A stretch of DNA of 64,000 nucleotides from Pseudoneurospora amorphoporcata (Eukaryota > Ascomycota > Sordariomycetes > Sordariales > Sordariaceae). Shown here one piece after another: positions 22,700-35,093 of the stretch; within the stretch, counting starts at the first letter, position 1; each line of letters starts with the position of its first letter. The position numbers and the translations under genes are program-made. The DNA lies in contig MU859092.1 in NCBI GenBank assembly GCA_033297205.1, positions 124,001 through 188,000 of the forward strand, given 5' to 3'. A model generated the notes under the pieces. That model made no database searches, was not told the DNA's origin, and was given only the letters and a program-made list of their open reading frames with translations.

Positions 22700-25056
22700 G
22701 ATGGTATCCTGTGGATCTTGGTTTGATGGTCCAGACAAGAAAGCGAGGCGTTGAAGAAGTCGAAACAGCAGCTGGTGCTTTGTATGTGCCTAGGAGAATG
22801 ACGAGTGGCTGAGGGTTTCAGGACTCGGGATTCAGGGTCCGATGTTGCGCGGAGGGTTGTGTGTAATAGATGGAACTATCAGGATGGAGCAAAGCTGAGA
22901 TCCAGGCTCTTTGGGGAAGGCGAGACGTCCGTCTCTTTGACCTGGGAAGGGTAGGCCCACGATGACGATGGGTTGCGGAGAAGTTGTCAGGGCTGAACCG
23001 AGGCCTCTCGAACCAGAACGGACCAGACGCGATATCTGTGGAGTCGTCTAGAAAACGAGACTGGGGCTGAATACTGTATTGGCGGAAAATCTGGATCGAC
23101 CGGTGGAAGACGACTGGGAAGACTGAAGAGCAGGATACTGAAGACAGGAGTGGACGGAGAGACAGTAGGCGGACGGGAGTTTATAGTCGAAGTTGGAGGG
23201 GAACTGGAACAAAGGGAAGGAACTGAAAGGCTACTTGTAGGTCCTGGATGTCCGACCAGACTCACAAGGCAAATGTAGGATTAGTCACCTGGGGTCTTGG
23301 ATTGCGATGCGAGAACCGGTGTCCGATTAAACACCAAGCCTCGTAAATATTGCAATGCCCGGACCACTTGCAGTGCTGTTTGACGAGGTTGCAGGCGTGA
23401 GTGTGTTGCGAGGTTCCTATCCCTCTCGATCGGGCTCTAATATATCCTAAGGTAATGTTAATAGAGTTGTACAAGCGGGGCTGCAGCCAGTTTAAAGTAG
23501 CAGCCAGGGCAGCGTAGCGGCTCCCGGAGTGGGGATTAGCGTCCAGTAGTGGAGGAAACGTGCAGCGTCAAAGAAGGATCGAACTGCCGGAGTTTCACTG
23601 GGATTCAGACTCTCGGGACATCAAACAAAGCGCGCTGCTGGGAGAAGGAACGACGGGAACCCTGACAAGTTCAAAATCTGGCTGGCGACCAACCTTCAAT
23701 GAGCCGGGTAATTGCTCGTTTGGCTCCTTCTTGGCGTGACTGACTTTCACTTGGAACTCGGACGGAGGACGTGCCACGCTCGCGAGAGAGGCAAAGCTCT
23801 GGCCTGATTATGGTCTGTAACCCGGTTGCGACTGACCAGGCAAGGTGACGGAGTTGTGAAAAGTGCGAAATTCAGGATGATTGATTGTTCTGGGAGTATG
23901 GAATATACAGCATAGAGATGGAGGTGCGGTTAGTAATATGTAGAGATGGATCTTCCCACCAGCTGGATCCATACTACCCCCTCCTTGTCATCCAATTAAA
24001 CGTAAACCTCGGATGCCTTGGGGTTATCAACAGACGGATGCATCCTGTCGTCACTTCGATCACATGTGGTGGTTTAACTCGTACTGATTGGATGTGTAAC
24101 TTTTATGGTGATCATTATGAGTAGCAGATTGTGGATGGGGAGCTGCCTCTGCGGTGAAGAAGCAACGACAACTAACGGGCTTGACAACAAGAGAAACTTG
24201 CAGAGAAATCTGTACACTTTGGACGCGCTTGTGTCAGATGATCTTTGAAGCTTTCAAAGCTCTTGTTCCAGCCAACAAGCCTAGCTCGCCATTCAGGGGA
24301 AAGCGGCACCCCTCATTATTGGCGTCGCCGGGGGGAAAGAGCTACGAGGATACCCCTGAAATCGGGGATCATTATCCAGGTCCCAAAAACTAACCCGTTT
24401 CGGAAGTTGCACAGACCTCTTTTCTTCTCAAGATACATTCCGCAAGCAAACGTTCTCTGTAACCTAGAATATAGTAATTTACCTAAAAGGCCCCTTCTGG
24501 GCCAGCTAAGTTGCGAAAAGGAGTTTCCCGGCAATTGTTCACTACTTAGTAAAAGCGCTTCTGCAAATTTCTTAAGTGAAAGGCTCGGAAAGTTGGATGT
24601 GCTTTGTATTGTGAGATGTACTAGACTAAATGCTTAAGGTGGGAAAAGTTGGGACCTGGTTACGCCAAGCATTATACTTTATAACCAGGCCTCAAAACGA
24701 ACGCGCCCATGACAGCTTGCAGGCACTGCAACGCAGTCGGAATTGGCCCGGATTCTGCGCTCAGTGGACGACCACTCATTCTCTGCACGCACGCTTCCTT
24801 CCGCGCTTCATCCAACACTTCATCCACGCCACCCGACGACACAAGAACTGAGCGGCCGACTGCCTTGATCATGGGTCGCGAAGGGACGACGGATATGGAA
24901 ACGCTTTGAAATCAGAATACCATCCGAACATCCACGCGACACTCGACCCTCTCCACCCGACGGCAGTTCCTCCTCCCGGTCTCTACGACAGCCGGCGACA
25001 CTCGGTCGAGGTACCGCCACCGATCCCGACATATCGGATCCGGACCCAAATAAAAG
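22700..25056. other. Divergent intergenic region, no recognised gene
   Basis: 2.36 kb separate the histidine phosphatase (minus) from GPI8 (plus) and must hold both promoters. Only short frames are present. The stretch after about 23880 is richer in AT than the rest. Confidence 0.55.
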
Positions 25057-26326
25057 ATGAAGCTTAGCAGTATTCTTCGGCTGCCGGCCCTCTTGGGCGC
25101 GATGCTGCTCGGCACCGCCGCCGTTGTCGAGGCCGAGCACACGAGTAACTGGGCCGTCCTCGTGTGCACATCCCGGTTTTGGTTCAACTACCGTCATCTT
25201 GCCAATGTGCTCTCCATATACCGCACCGTGAAGCGTCTCGGGATTCCCGACTCGCAGATCATCCTCATGCTTCCGGATGACATGGCCTGCAATCCCCGAA
25301 ATGCCTTCCCCGGAACAGTGTACTCGAATGCCGACCGCGCCGTCGATCTCTATGGCGACAACATCGAAGTAGATTATAGGGGATATGAAGTGACGGTCGA
25401 AAACTTTATCCGCCTCTTGACTGATCGTGTGGGTGATGAGATGCCGCGGAGCAAGAGGCTGTTGACAGACGACCGGAGCAATATTTTGGTGTACATGACT
25501 GGACACGGAGGCAACGAGTTTCTCAAGTTCCAGGATGCGGAGGAGATCGGCGCATTTGATTTGGCGGATGCTTTTGAGCAAATGTGGGAAAAGAAGAGGT
25601 GTGTTCCCCTACATGTCCGCTTTCGCAACTCCTTAGTTGGTGCTAACTCCTCTTGCGCCCAGATACCATGAGATCCTCTTCATGATTGATACCTGTCAAG
25701 CAAACACCATGTACAGCAAGCTTTACTCCCCTAATATTATCGCGACCGGATCTTCCGAACTCGACCAGTCGTCTTACTCCCACCACGCTGATAACGATAT
25801 TGGAGTCGCGGTCATTGATCGATACACCTACTATAACCTCGAGTTCCTCGAAAATGAAGTCCGAGACACCAGCAGCAAGAAGACGGTCGGCGATCTCTTT
25901 GACAGCTACACATATGAAAAAATTCACTCAAACGCGGGAGTACGTTACGATTTGTTCCCGGGAGGAGCGGAGGCAGCACGAAGCCGCCTTGTGACGGACT
26001 TCTTCGGCAACGTACAAAATGTGGAGGTTGATGGGCACAAAAACACAACTCTAGAAGAGGATATGCTTGCGTTGAGCAAAACTATTGCTGCGCTGAGAAA
26101 AAAGGCAGACGAAGAGGAGGCCATCTCGGTCGGGAAAGAGGACACAACCACTACTGAGGCCACGAAAGAGACGCAGAACGGGACCCTTTTGACTCACAAG
26201 AGCCAGTTTGCCAAACCTCTTACAGACGATAACTGGTTGGTGAAGAAGCTCTCTGCGCTGGGAGCTGTTGTCGGATGCGCAGTGTTGTGGCAGATGGGGT
26301 CATGGCTGGAATCTGGGCAGAAGTAG
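25057..26326 (+). CDS. GPI-anchor transamidase catalytic subunit (PIG-K/Gpi8)
   Basis: Two exons (25057-25598 and 25663-26326) encode 401 residues, with a 64-base intron. A signal peptide spans residues 1-26. The caspase-like C13 peptidase domain follows, with the catalytic His in YMTGHGG (H150) and the catalytic Cys in MIDTCQA (C192). A membrane anchor near the C-terminus (LSALGAVVGCAVLWQMGSWL) matches the type I topology of Gpi8. The enzyme sits in the ER transamidase complex. It cleaves the C-terminal signal of precursors and joins the new end to a preformed GPI; the GH72 protein in this window is a plausible client. The overall length fits the family. The start is the first ATG before the signal peptide. 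Confidence 0.97.
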
Positions 26327-26771
26327 AGCAGTAGGAGAGATGGATCCTGAAACCATCAAATAATGTTATTCTTTATTTATCTTTGGGCAAACTGCACATC
26401 AGCGTGGTATAAGGTGTGCCCAGGATTGGTGATGAACACAGGTCGAGATATCAAAGAGCCCGCCTTGACTTCGAGCCCCCGACTTTCTCTCAACATCCGT
26501 CAAAGGGTTAGGGTTGGCACTGGACATGGTGGGGCAGGCAAAGTTCATGCTTTGGTCGTCCCTCCTCATCGTGCAGTGGAAAGTTCAACCATCCACTCAC
26601 TTACATCCTGCAAGCGCATTGCACTTGCCCTTCCGAATCCATCCCGGCGACTAACGAGTACCTTCCGTTCCGAAAAAAACCGCTATGGCGTTCTTTTTCA
26701 GACACAAAATCTAGTCGTGCCTGCTTGATCACACAATTAATCAACCACGGGTAAAAGAGGCAATCGTCACC
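26327..26771. promoter_or_regulatory. Gap between GPI8 and the TFIIIC gene, with a telobox-like motif
   Basis: A short intergenic region of 445 bases. At about 26503-26516 it carries AGGGTTAGGGTT, two units of the telomere repeat TTAGGG. Such motifs are bound by Tbf1/Teb1-type proteins in yeasts. A regulatory role here is only a suggestion. Confidence 0.35.
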
Positions 26772-29700
26772 ATGAGCGACGAGCCCAAGCCCCAACAAAA
26801 GGTACGTGGCTAACACCGTCCTTTTAATTTCACATACTTTCGCGCCGCGTAACCCTCTCTCTACTTTCACATTCTACTCGTGACCCCTTTGATACAATGC
26901 TGTAATACTACATATCCGTCCGAGAACACACTTTTCTGGCATCTTTTGTATGACGATATGGATGGACAGCCGCCTGTGCAGATTGTCAGTTACTACACTA
27001 CCACAGTTATCAAATAATTGCCAACCAATCAGACACCACTCACTTTGTCTTAACGTCGTGACCTCTTGCTAACATTACCTCGCAGTTTCTCCCTCTGAGA
27101 GAACTCAGCCTCAACTCACGGCCCCTGGTGAAGCGTGCCATTGCCTTCTCATGTGACGGGGAGCTGGCCGTAGCCGCCGACGACTCCGTCCATGTCTACG
27201 TCCCAGAGTATCCAGACCTCACTAAACGACGGCTGGAGAAGGAGCAGCTTGCTCAGGCGCATGTCCGGCATCACCAAATCTTTATGCCTGGCTGCCCCTC
27301 GCCGGAACCCAATGGCGAGACCCCGTCAACGTCCTGGTCTGATGACGAAGAAGGCCAGAGCAAAAGCCGGCGCAACAACCCGAGAGCCCAATTCTCCGAA
27401 GGCAGCAAACACATGCCTGTCTCCTACCCACCACTCGATCCACGAATCAACAGGGAGCTTTTCCAGACGCAGAACATTCCGTTTCCCTACGATGTTCAAG
27501 CAGCCGCTAGCGGTAACGACGATGGCGACTCTGATGGTGAGGACGACGTCTCAGATGTTCTAAGCTCTGCGGATGAATCTGACGATGACGGTATTGGCGC
27601 CCATCAGCGCACCAACCAACCTTTTGGCGCTGGTTTCGGACCCATTACTGGCGTGGGCAGCAGTATGAACCATGTTGTCAGGATAGCATGGTCGCCTTCT
27701 GGATTGGGGCTCAATCGGCGGCCTATACTCGCCATCCTGACGGGCTCTGGAACCTTGGCCATGTACGGAGACGACAGCGCTGTGGCCAACATTTTACCGA
27801 GGGCAAACGAGGGAATGCTGCAGCGCAGGGAGTTGATTTCATGGAGCGTGCTTTGGGGTGTTGGCGAAAGGCTGATGGTGCCTGGCCAACAACTCGCGTT
27901 GACGGAGAACATCCACGGGTTTGCGTGGGCAAAAGAGATCGCTCCCGGTCAGGCTCTTCTCGCTACCATAAATGATCAAAGAGAAGTTGCCTTGATCAGT
28001 GTTCAAAGCATGCTGAAAATTGATGAAAACAGGAGTAAAAGCACTATTTCCTTGCTGGTTGAGTCCAAGGAAAGTTTGGTGTGGTATGTGAATGAGGTGG
28101 CGAGGTTCCAGTGTTCAGGGCCTCATCCGAAGGGAAATGTGAGTATCTTTCCGGTTATAAGTCCCGATGGGAACGCGAAGCTTACCTAGTGTGACAGATT
28201 ATGGATCCAGACTACGTGCCCTTTGGCACATCATTCGGGATCAACTTCAGCCCGTGGGTGGAAGAAGGCGGTGGACGCAGTTGCCTTCTTTCCTACGTTG
28301 ATAGGAACTATGCCGGCTTCCGTAAAATTACGCTTGCCTCTAACTGGAAGCGAGGAGAGCTGCCGGAACTCAAGTTTGAGGAGACAGATACATACGGCAG
28401 ATGTCTTCACCTTTCCACAGACTCCTTTGTGGAGTTTGAAGACGCTGTAAGGCATACCGCCACTGACTATTCCGGTAGTGCTTTTAGCTAACTGTTGCGA
28501 ATAGGTTTGGAATGCAGGCAGGGCCAAGTACTGTCGTGGACTTATCGTCACAGGCTTTAACTACAAGCCATTTGAGGTAGCTATCGTTGGCGGTGCGAAA
28601 TACAGCTGTGAGTCTCATGAGTCGAGTGATTGTGAAACGACATACATGGACGAAGCTGTTGACCTGCCATCAACAAATCCTATTATCGGTGAGTGCGCTT
28701 TCCACTATCAGGTCTTGTATTTTTATTCTCATACTGATGTCCAAGACAGACCTCGTCATCCACCGTCCAGACCTCAACAACCAGACACCCGTTCCGCTCT
28801 TTACACTTCTCCGCATGTCGGCAACCTCTTCCAATCTTGACTGGTACGAGACAAATGTGCCAGCCCTTCCCGGTGAAGTTGCTACGTCGATCAACGAGGA
28901 TAGTGACCTCGTTAATTTGCCTAGCAAGACTCACGAGCCGCAATGGGTGACTCAGGTTATGCAAAAGTTGGCCGTTAGTGTTCCCGCTGATATGCATTTC
29001 AAACGGGGTTACGGAGATGATGATGCATCGGTGGCGTCTGACGAGTCCGATGAGGACGAAGATCTGGACGACGATGATTTTTATGGAAATGACGATGATA
29101 ATGTCATCGACATAGCCAATAACGGAAAAGATGCAATGGCGGTGGCGCCAGAGGTCCCCGAAATTCACCCTCATCGATTCAGACTACACGGTCTCACCAT
29201 TTCACCGGGTGGAAATGTCACGGCAATGATTGCCAGTTTACATAGCACGCAGCACCCCGAGCGGGGTGGATGGCATACTGTGCGATCAACGGTGTTCTTC
29301 GGAACCAAGCCGCGAAAGAGAGGGGCTACATTACCTCAAGGTCAGGTCGAGGAAGTGCAAGAAGCCAGGGAGAAAGAGAACAGCGAGGAAGCCATTGACC
29401 CAGCACTCCGTGGATCTGAACCTCAGAGGCCTGTGACACCACCACCAGTGTCAACACGGAAGGCTGCTTCCAAACCGGCAGAACCACAACAATCCCAGTC
29501 GAGGTTGACGACCGAAGCCCGCCTTTTTGAATGGCTATACGGCGGAGGCGACGAAGTCCCTGGCGTAACCATCAACCACCCCTCCAACCTCATCAACCTT
29601 AACGCGCCCGAACACCAGTTCCCGCAGAAGCTTAACACTCTGTTTGCGTACGCCATAGCCCGCCAGAAATGCGACCTCTGCGGCGCCAGAATCTTGCCAG

Positions 29701-30125
29701 CAGCCAAAGCACGACAGAACCATCAACAACAGCAAAAGGACAAACGCAGTAGCCTAAGCGGCTGTGAGAACGGTCACTTCTTCAGCGTGTGCACTACAAG
29801 TGGATTGGCGATCCAAATGCCCGGAATCACGAGAAACTGTGGCGCTTGTGGATCGAGGACTATGCGGGCTGAGATATTGGCCAGGAAGTGTATTCCTCCT
29901 AATCCCAAGTTTGCTGAGGAGGACAAGCAGCAACAGGATAAGGATCAATATGGTGATGTGGAGATGGTGGAAGGAGGTGAAGGTGCTGCGGATGCCCGTC
30001 CACTGACCGAAGAGGAACAGCTGGATATCAAGAGGAAGAATGCCGAGAAGAGGATTAGGGGTGAGATTATTGCCATGTTGGGGGATGGGATCTGTGGTGG
30101 GTGTGGTGGGAAGTTCCTGAATTAG
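26772..30125 (+). CDS. Transcription factor IIIC subunit with TFIIIC-delta and zf-TFIIIC domains
   Basis: Five exons (26772-26801, 27086-28138, 28198-28446, 28505-28688, 28750-30125) encode 963 residues. After the short first exon (MSDEPKPQQK) comes RPLVKRAIAFSCDGELAVAA, with DDSVHVYVPE just after, characteristic of the TFIIIC 90 kDa/delta N-terminal beta-propeller. A strongly acidic linker lies near residues 595-622. From about residue 810 a cysteine-rich C-terminus (CDLCGAR, CENGHFFSVC, CGACGSRTM, CGGCGGKF) fits the zf-TFIIIC domain. The complex binds the A and B boxes of tRNA genes and recruits TFIIIB. The first intron is unusually long (284 bases) and may hide a 15-base exon at 26970-26984. 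The domain assignment is strong; the join of exon 1 is the weakest point. Confidence 0.9.
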
Positions 30126-30444
30126 CATCACGCTAAAGTACCTCGTGCACCTGCAGTTGAGACGGCCGTAGCTGCGTTGAGGAGACGAAATCTTGTTAGG
30201 AGAGTATATCACGTTTGTGAGATGGACGTAGTGGAGAACCAGTTTGAAGAAACAAGCAATAGTTTCCACCATCTGCGAAAGCAACTTGGTAGTTTGATGA
30301 GCCAGGAACGTGGTGATTTGATAACACCCAGCAATCGGCGTCATATAAAGAGTGAAAGGAACGTATTATGTGATTAAGATACACACGTACAGATAAGCAT
30401 CGCCCACTAAAAGCTGCTTCTTCACAACGGCCTTAGAGGGACAA
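30126..30444. other. Convergent 3' flanks
   Basis: 319 bases between the stops of the TFIIIC gene and ALG1. Nothing else was seen. Confidence 0.6.
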
Positions 30445-31865
30445 CTAAGCCGCGAATCCCATAATCTTGGCAACCTTCTCATCCCATTCCTCGTCCCACC
30501 TCCTCTTTCCCTCCCTAACAGCCCCCTTCCTCAACACCTCCAACTCCCCGCCTCCCTCCGGACTCAACAGCGTCCTCAGTATGATGGCCAACTCCCCATA
30601 ACTCTCAAAGCCCCTCCCATTCACCCCCTCCTTCACCAGCTCCCCAAAGCTCTCATAGCCACAATACGCCGCCACCGGCAATCCCGCCCCAAACATATCC
30701 ACCACCTTCATCGGCAGATCCACGCCCGAGCTGCTCATATGCAAACACACGCCCAAGTCCGCACAAGCCAACAGCTTCGCGTAGTCCTCAAACGGCAAGA
30801 AAGCCGTGGCAATCCGCACATTCGGCAGCTGTCCACTCTTGGTAAGTTCAGCAATCTGTGCCAGGTACATATCCTTCAGCGGACCTTTGCCTGTAATCAC
30901 CGCCAACACCGGGCATGTCTCCGAAACGGGGTCAGCCGCGTACGCAACCAGCGCATCCAGCAGGACACCGAAGTCCTCGTCGGGCGTCCAGGACGTGCTG
31001 CTGACTATCAACCTGGTGGTGCCGGCCATGATGCTGGGTACCATTCCCTTTTGGTCTTCAGGGAGGACGCGCTCGAGAACGTCCTGGCGGGCTTGGCCCC
31101 ACCACATCGGCTTGAAGACCTCCGAGGGGCGGTCGTGCACAGCCGTCATCGGACCCCGGATACTGTAGGGAGGCAGGCGCAGCTGCCGCGCCATGGCGTG
31201 CGTGACGGTTAGGTTGTGGTCGCCTAACCGGCCGAAGAGACATTCGTACAGCTTGGCGATGTAAACCAGAGGGTGACGAGGGCCGCGGGTGGAGGCGAGG
31301 ATGGTCCAGCCGTAGTTGTGCCAGTCGACGAGGAGCTTGGTGGAGCGGAGGCGGCAGACTAGACTGGCGATGAAGAGGGTGGGGATCGAGGGAGGGTTTT
31401 GGACTAGAAGCCATTGGGAGGGGGGAAGGCGGTAGGAGAGGAGGGCGAACAGACAAAGAAGCTGGTGGAGGACTTTGATGGGGGCGAAGAGGAGGAAGGG
31501 AATTGAAGGGGGCCGCGTGGGCGAGGGGGGAAGGGGGTGGAGGGTTATGGAGGGGGAGGAGAGGAGGGAGGGGTGAGGGGTGGTTTCTGGTGAGAGTTGT
31601 TAGTGGGTTGATGAAGATGATGATGGTTCGACTTACCTAGATAACCGATGAGGTTTACTTTGCCGCCGTGTTTGGCTATGCTCAAGGCGTGGTACGTCAT
31701 GCGGGGGCTCCGGCCTATGTCGCCGAGAACGAGGACGTGGACGACCACTCCTTTGCCTGACGAGGGACCGCCATATTTGGAGGGTCCTAAGACTAGGTAG
31801 GTGATCAGTAGTGCCAGTCCCGTAAGGACCAAGGGACCTATGAGGGCAACAGGAATTGAAGCCAT
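30445..31865 (-). CDS. Chitobiosyldiphosphodolichol beta-mannosyltransferase (ALG1)
   Basis: Two exons (31865-31637 and 31586-30445) give 456 residues, with a 50-base intron. A membrane anchor (residues about 5-27, VALIGPLVLTGLALLITYLV) is followed by the GT-B fold: VVHVLVLGDIGRSPRMTYHA, then VDWHNYGWTIL, then SSTSWTPDEDFGVLLDAL. The C-terminal nucleotide-sugar site reads SSGVDLPMKVVDMFGAGLPV. These are diagnostic of Alg1. The enzyme adds the first mannose from GDP-mannose to GlcNAc2-PP-dolichol on the cytosolic face of the ER. It is normally essential. Start: the ATG at 31865 (an upstream GTG is not needed). Confidence 0.96.
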
Positions 31866-32860
31866 CACGAGTTGGTGTGTTTATGTGCAGGTACCTCTGT
31901 ACATGGTGGTTTGGGGTTGAGTGCTTGGGGCTACAGTGGACGGCGGACAGTACGGGACAGCTGTCACCTGCACCGTCTCATGCGCAGGAGATGGGTGGAT
32001 TTGCAGGTTTTGGGGCGGGGATGCAAACCCCCGCCGGACTTGCCTGATGTCTGTGTGATATGACGCCGCACGACACTAGGGAAAGGAGAATTGTGAGCAA
32101 CAGGCCCGTTTGTGTTCTTCTCACAAGACATACTCCATATCATTCAAAGGATATCAATCTTCACCATTAATTGTATCCTGATCGACTTTGTTAAAGCCAA
32201 CGCATTGACCTTGCGCTGGTGGTTAGCACGGATTATCTCCCCGTGGAGAACCCCCCGGCCCGGTTCATGCAATGGCCACTTGCCGGACGCAGGGGTCGAT
32301 GTACGGTCGTTGAAACACAGCCAATGATTGTTCCCATCACGGTGGGGTCCGATTGTCTTCCCCACACGGACATGGGATGGACTTTCTCTCAATGGGCACA
32401 GAAAAGGAAGGCGGCCGGCGAGACGGGAGCCCCAGGCCAGGCGGCGGAGGCGCTCCCAGGGGAAGGTACCCAGCGACCAAAGACAAGACACCGGACGACC
32501 CAAGGTAGGGACCGCCCGCTTGCTCTGGACTTTCCTGACCATTTAGACCACAACAACACCAAATTCTCAGCAGTCACATTCGCTTCTTGTTGACTTATTG
32601 CAATCACCATTGCCGTTGTCCGCTGCTTGTCGCCGGTTTTATCTTCCTTCGTACCCCGTCCGAATCGCGGCCACAAAGCAAAATCAGCCTCTGTGACACC
32701 TACCGGACCGGAGTGCACGGTATCGGCCGCGGCTGGTTGCTTTCCCCTGACTGAAACTCGTAACCGCATGTCTCACCAGTGAACGATCATCGCGATTTTC
32801 GGAGCCATAAGGGTACACACGACGACGACGACGACTCCAGGGATAAAGAGTGGCGGTAGG

Positions 32861-32915
<55 letters not shown>

Positions 32916-33233
32916 GTTTTTGATTTCATATTGCGCTGGCTGTGAGCCTCTCAATTGGTGTCTTTTTGCCTGTCGAATGGCGTAGTGTTCTTTTTGCACA
33001 TGGGCTTGTAGCTGATGCCAGTGTCCGTGTTGAACCCTAGACCCGTCCTTCGTTGTCGCAACACATCCAGCGACCAACACAAGCTTGCGCCGGCCATCTC
33101 TCCTTGAAATCTCTACTCGACAACCACATGCCGAGCGGTATAGATCGATAATAGGGGCATTGAAGCTCTCCTAGACGCCGCACGTCATAACATTCTAGCC
33201 AAAGGTTGTCCAAGATATTGCTATAATATCACA
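31866..33233. other. Divergent promoter region with a very long T tract
   Basis: 1.37 kb between ALG1 (minus) and the zinc transporter (plus). It contains an uninterrupted T53 at 32862-32914, preceded by short GAC repeats. No coding signal was seen. Confidence 0.6.
32862..32914. repeat. Homopolymer T53
   Basis: Fifty-three consecutive T lie about 320 bases upstream of the zinc transporter start. Runs this long are prone to slippage in vivo and to assembly error, so the exact length should not be trusted. Confidence 0.85.
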
Positions 33234-35093
33234 ATGGCTACCTCCTACGCCTTGCCGGGGTCGACATACCCGCAACACCATCACTTGGCCTCAGACCACT
33301 TGCACTCCCATGGTCATGGACACGACCATTGTGATCATTCGCAACCACAATCGCACGGGCACTCCCACCACGATCACTCAAATGGGCATGCGCACTCCCA
33401 AACACCGCCGTCGATCCCATCTCTCCCTTCTCTGAGCTCCCTAGGTTCTTCGCGGAGCCGTAGGGACTCGCGCGCAACTGGAGCGCATTCCCACAACAAG
33501 ACGCAAAGCAACGGCCATAACCACAGTCATGCTCACCATCACGATCACGACCATGACCATGACCACAGCCACGATCATAGCCACGACCACGACCATGACC
33601 ACGATCACGACCATAGCCACTCTCACGATGCCGGGGGACCAGGACCTACAAAGATACGCCCCAATATTCCGCCTTTAGGGGCCATCAAGCACTTTCGGAC
33701 GGGCTCAACCGCTGGCGGACGACCCATCATAACGCCCACGACCGCTGGCTTTGATAAGGGACACGGCTTTGAGCCGCCAGCTACGGCCACCTCGCATCAT
33801 GGGCACTCGCACTCGCACCATGACCATTCTGCTGAGTGGTCGAGATTCACTGCGTTTCTGCTCCCGTATACCTCCAAATACCCGTTGATCCATGCGGTGA
33901 TGACGGAGAAGGACTCTCGACGCATCTTCTACTTCATGTCGTAAGTTTACCCCTCATGTTTTGCGGCCAGCACCTATGTTTGGCTTGGCTGACCCCCTTT
34001 GCCTAGAATAAACCTCTCTTTCATGGCTGTACAAGCGTTTTACGGCTACGTCACAGATTCCCTCGGTCTCCTCAGCGACAGTATACACATGTTCTTCGAC
34101 TGTGTTGCCTTGGCAGTTGGCTTGTTCGCAGCTGTTGCTAGCAAGTGGCCTCCTAGCGAGCGATTTCCGTACGGCTTTGGCAAGATCGAGACGCTGAGCG
34201 GTTTCGCCAACGGTGTGTTTCTGGTTCTGATCAGTGTGGAGATCATGTTCGAGGCGATTGAGAGGATGATGGAGGGCAGGGAGACCAAGCGACTGGGAGA
34301 GCTGTTTGTGGTTAGTACCATGGGCTTGTTGGTGAACCTGGTCGGCATGGCCGCTTTTGGGCATCATCACCATGGCCATGATCACGGCCACGGACACTCT
34401 CATGGAGGATCATCATGCGGCGGCGGCGGCGGACATTCGCGCTCGCGCTCGCACAGCGATTCAGATGCCCACGGTCACAACCACAGCCACAGCCACGACC
34501 ACAAGCACGATCATGGCCATTCCCACGGCCATTCTCACGGAGGGCATTCACACGGCCACTCGCACGACAACGAGAACATGCACGGCATCTACTTGCACGT
34601 TCTGGCGGATACACTCGGCAGTGCTGCTGTCATTGTCTCGACCGTCTTGACGCACTTTGTCCCGTGGTCCGGGTGGGATCCGCTTGCCAGTTTTCTCATC
34701 GCCGTTTTGATTCTTCTTTCGTCGTTGCCGCTTGTCATGTCCTCTGCACGGAGACTGTTGCTTACGATCCCTCCGGAGACCGAGTACAACCTTCGGGAAA
34801 CGCTATCGGGTATTTCGGGTCTTCGAGGCGTCGCGGGCTACTCGGTGCCCAAGTTCTGGATCGACGATCGCAATTCGGGCGAGGAGAGCTCCGCGGCCAT
34901 GCTGTTGGGGGTGATGCACGTCCAGGCGGTTCGGGGTGCGGATATGGAGGACGTTCGTGATCGGGTGCGCAACTACCTGTTGGGACACCACATCGACATC
35001 ACGCTACAGGTTGAGCGTGAGGGCGAGTCTAGCTGTTGGTGCGGAGCGGGCCGGAGTCCTCTCTCGCAATCGCAGAGCACCAATCTGTTCTAG
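33234..35093 (+). CDS. Zinc transporter of the cation diffusion facilitator family (Msc2-like)
   Basis: Two exons (33234-33940 and 34007-35093) encode 597 residues. The first 200 or so residues are cytosolic and extremely His-rich (HDHDHDHDHSHDHS). The CDF core begins with INLSFMAVQAFYGYVTDSLG and continues with LLSDSIHMFFDCVALAVGLF, where H and D form the membrane zinc site. A second His-rich loop lies at about residues 352-425, between transmembrane helices 4 and 5, the usual place. Then follows MHGIYLHVLADTLGSAAVIV with the matching HxxxD of helix 5. The C-terminal cytosolic domain ends in SCWCG. The long His-rich loop and overall order fit the Msc2/ZnT5 branch, which moves zinc into the ER or Golgi. 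A vacuolar or nuclear-envelope site is an alternative. Confidence 0.92.
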
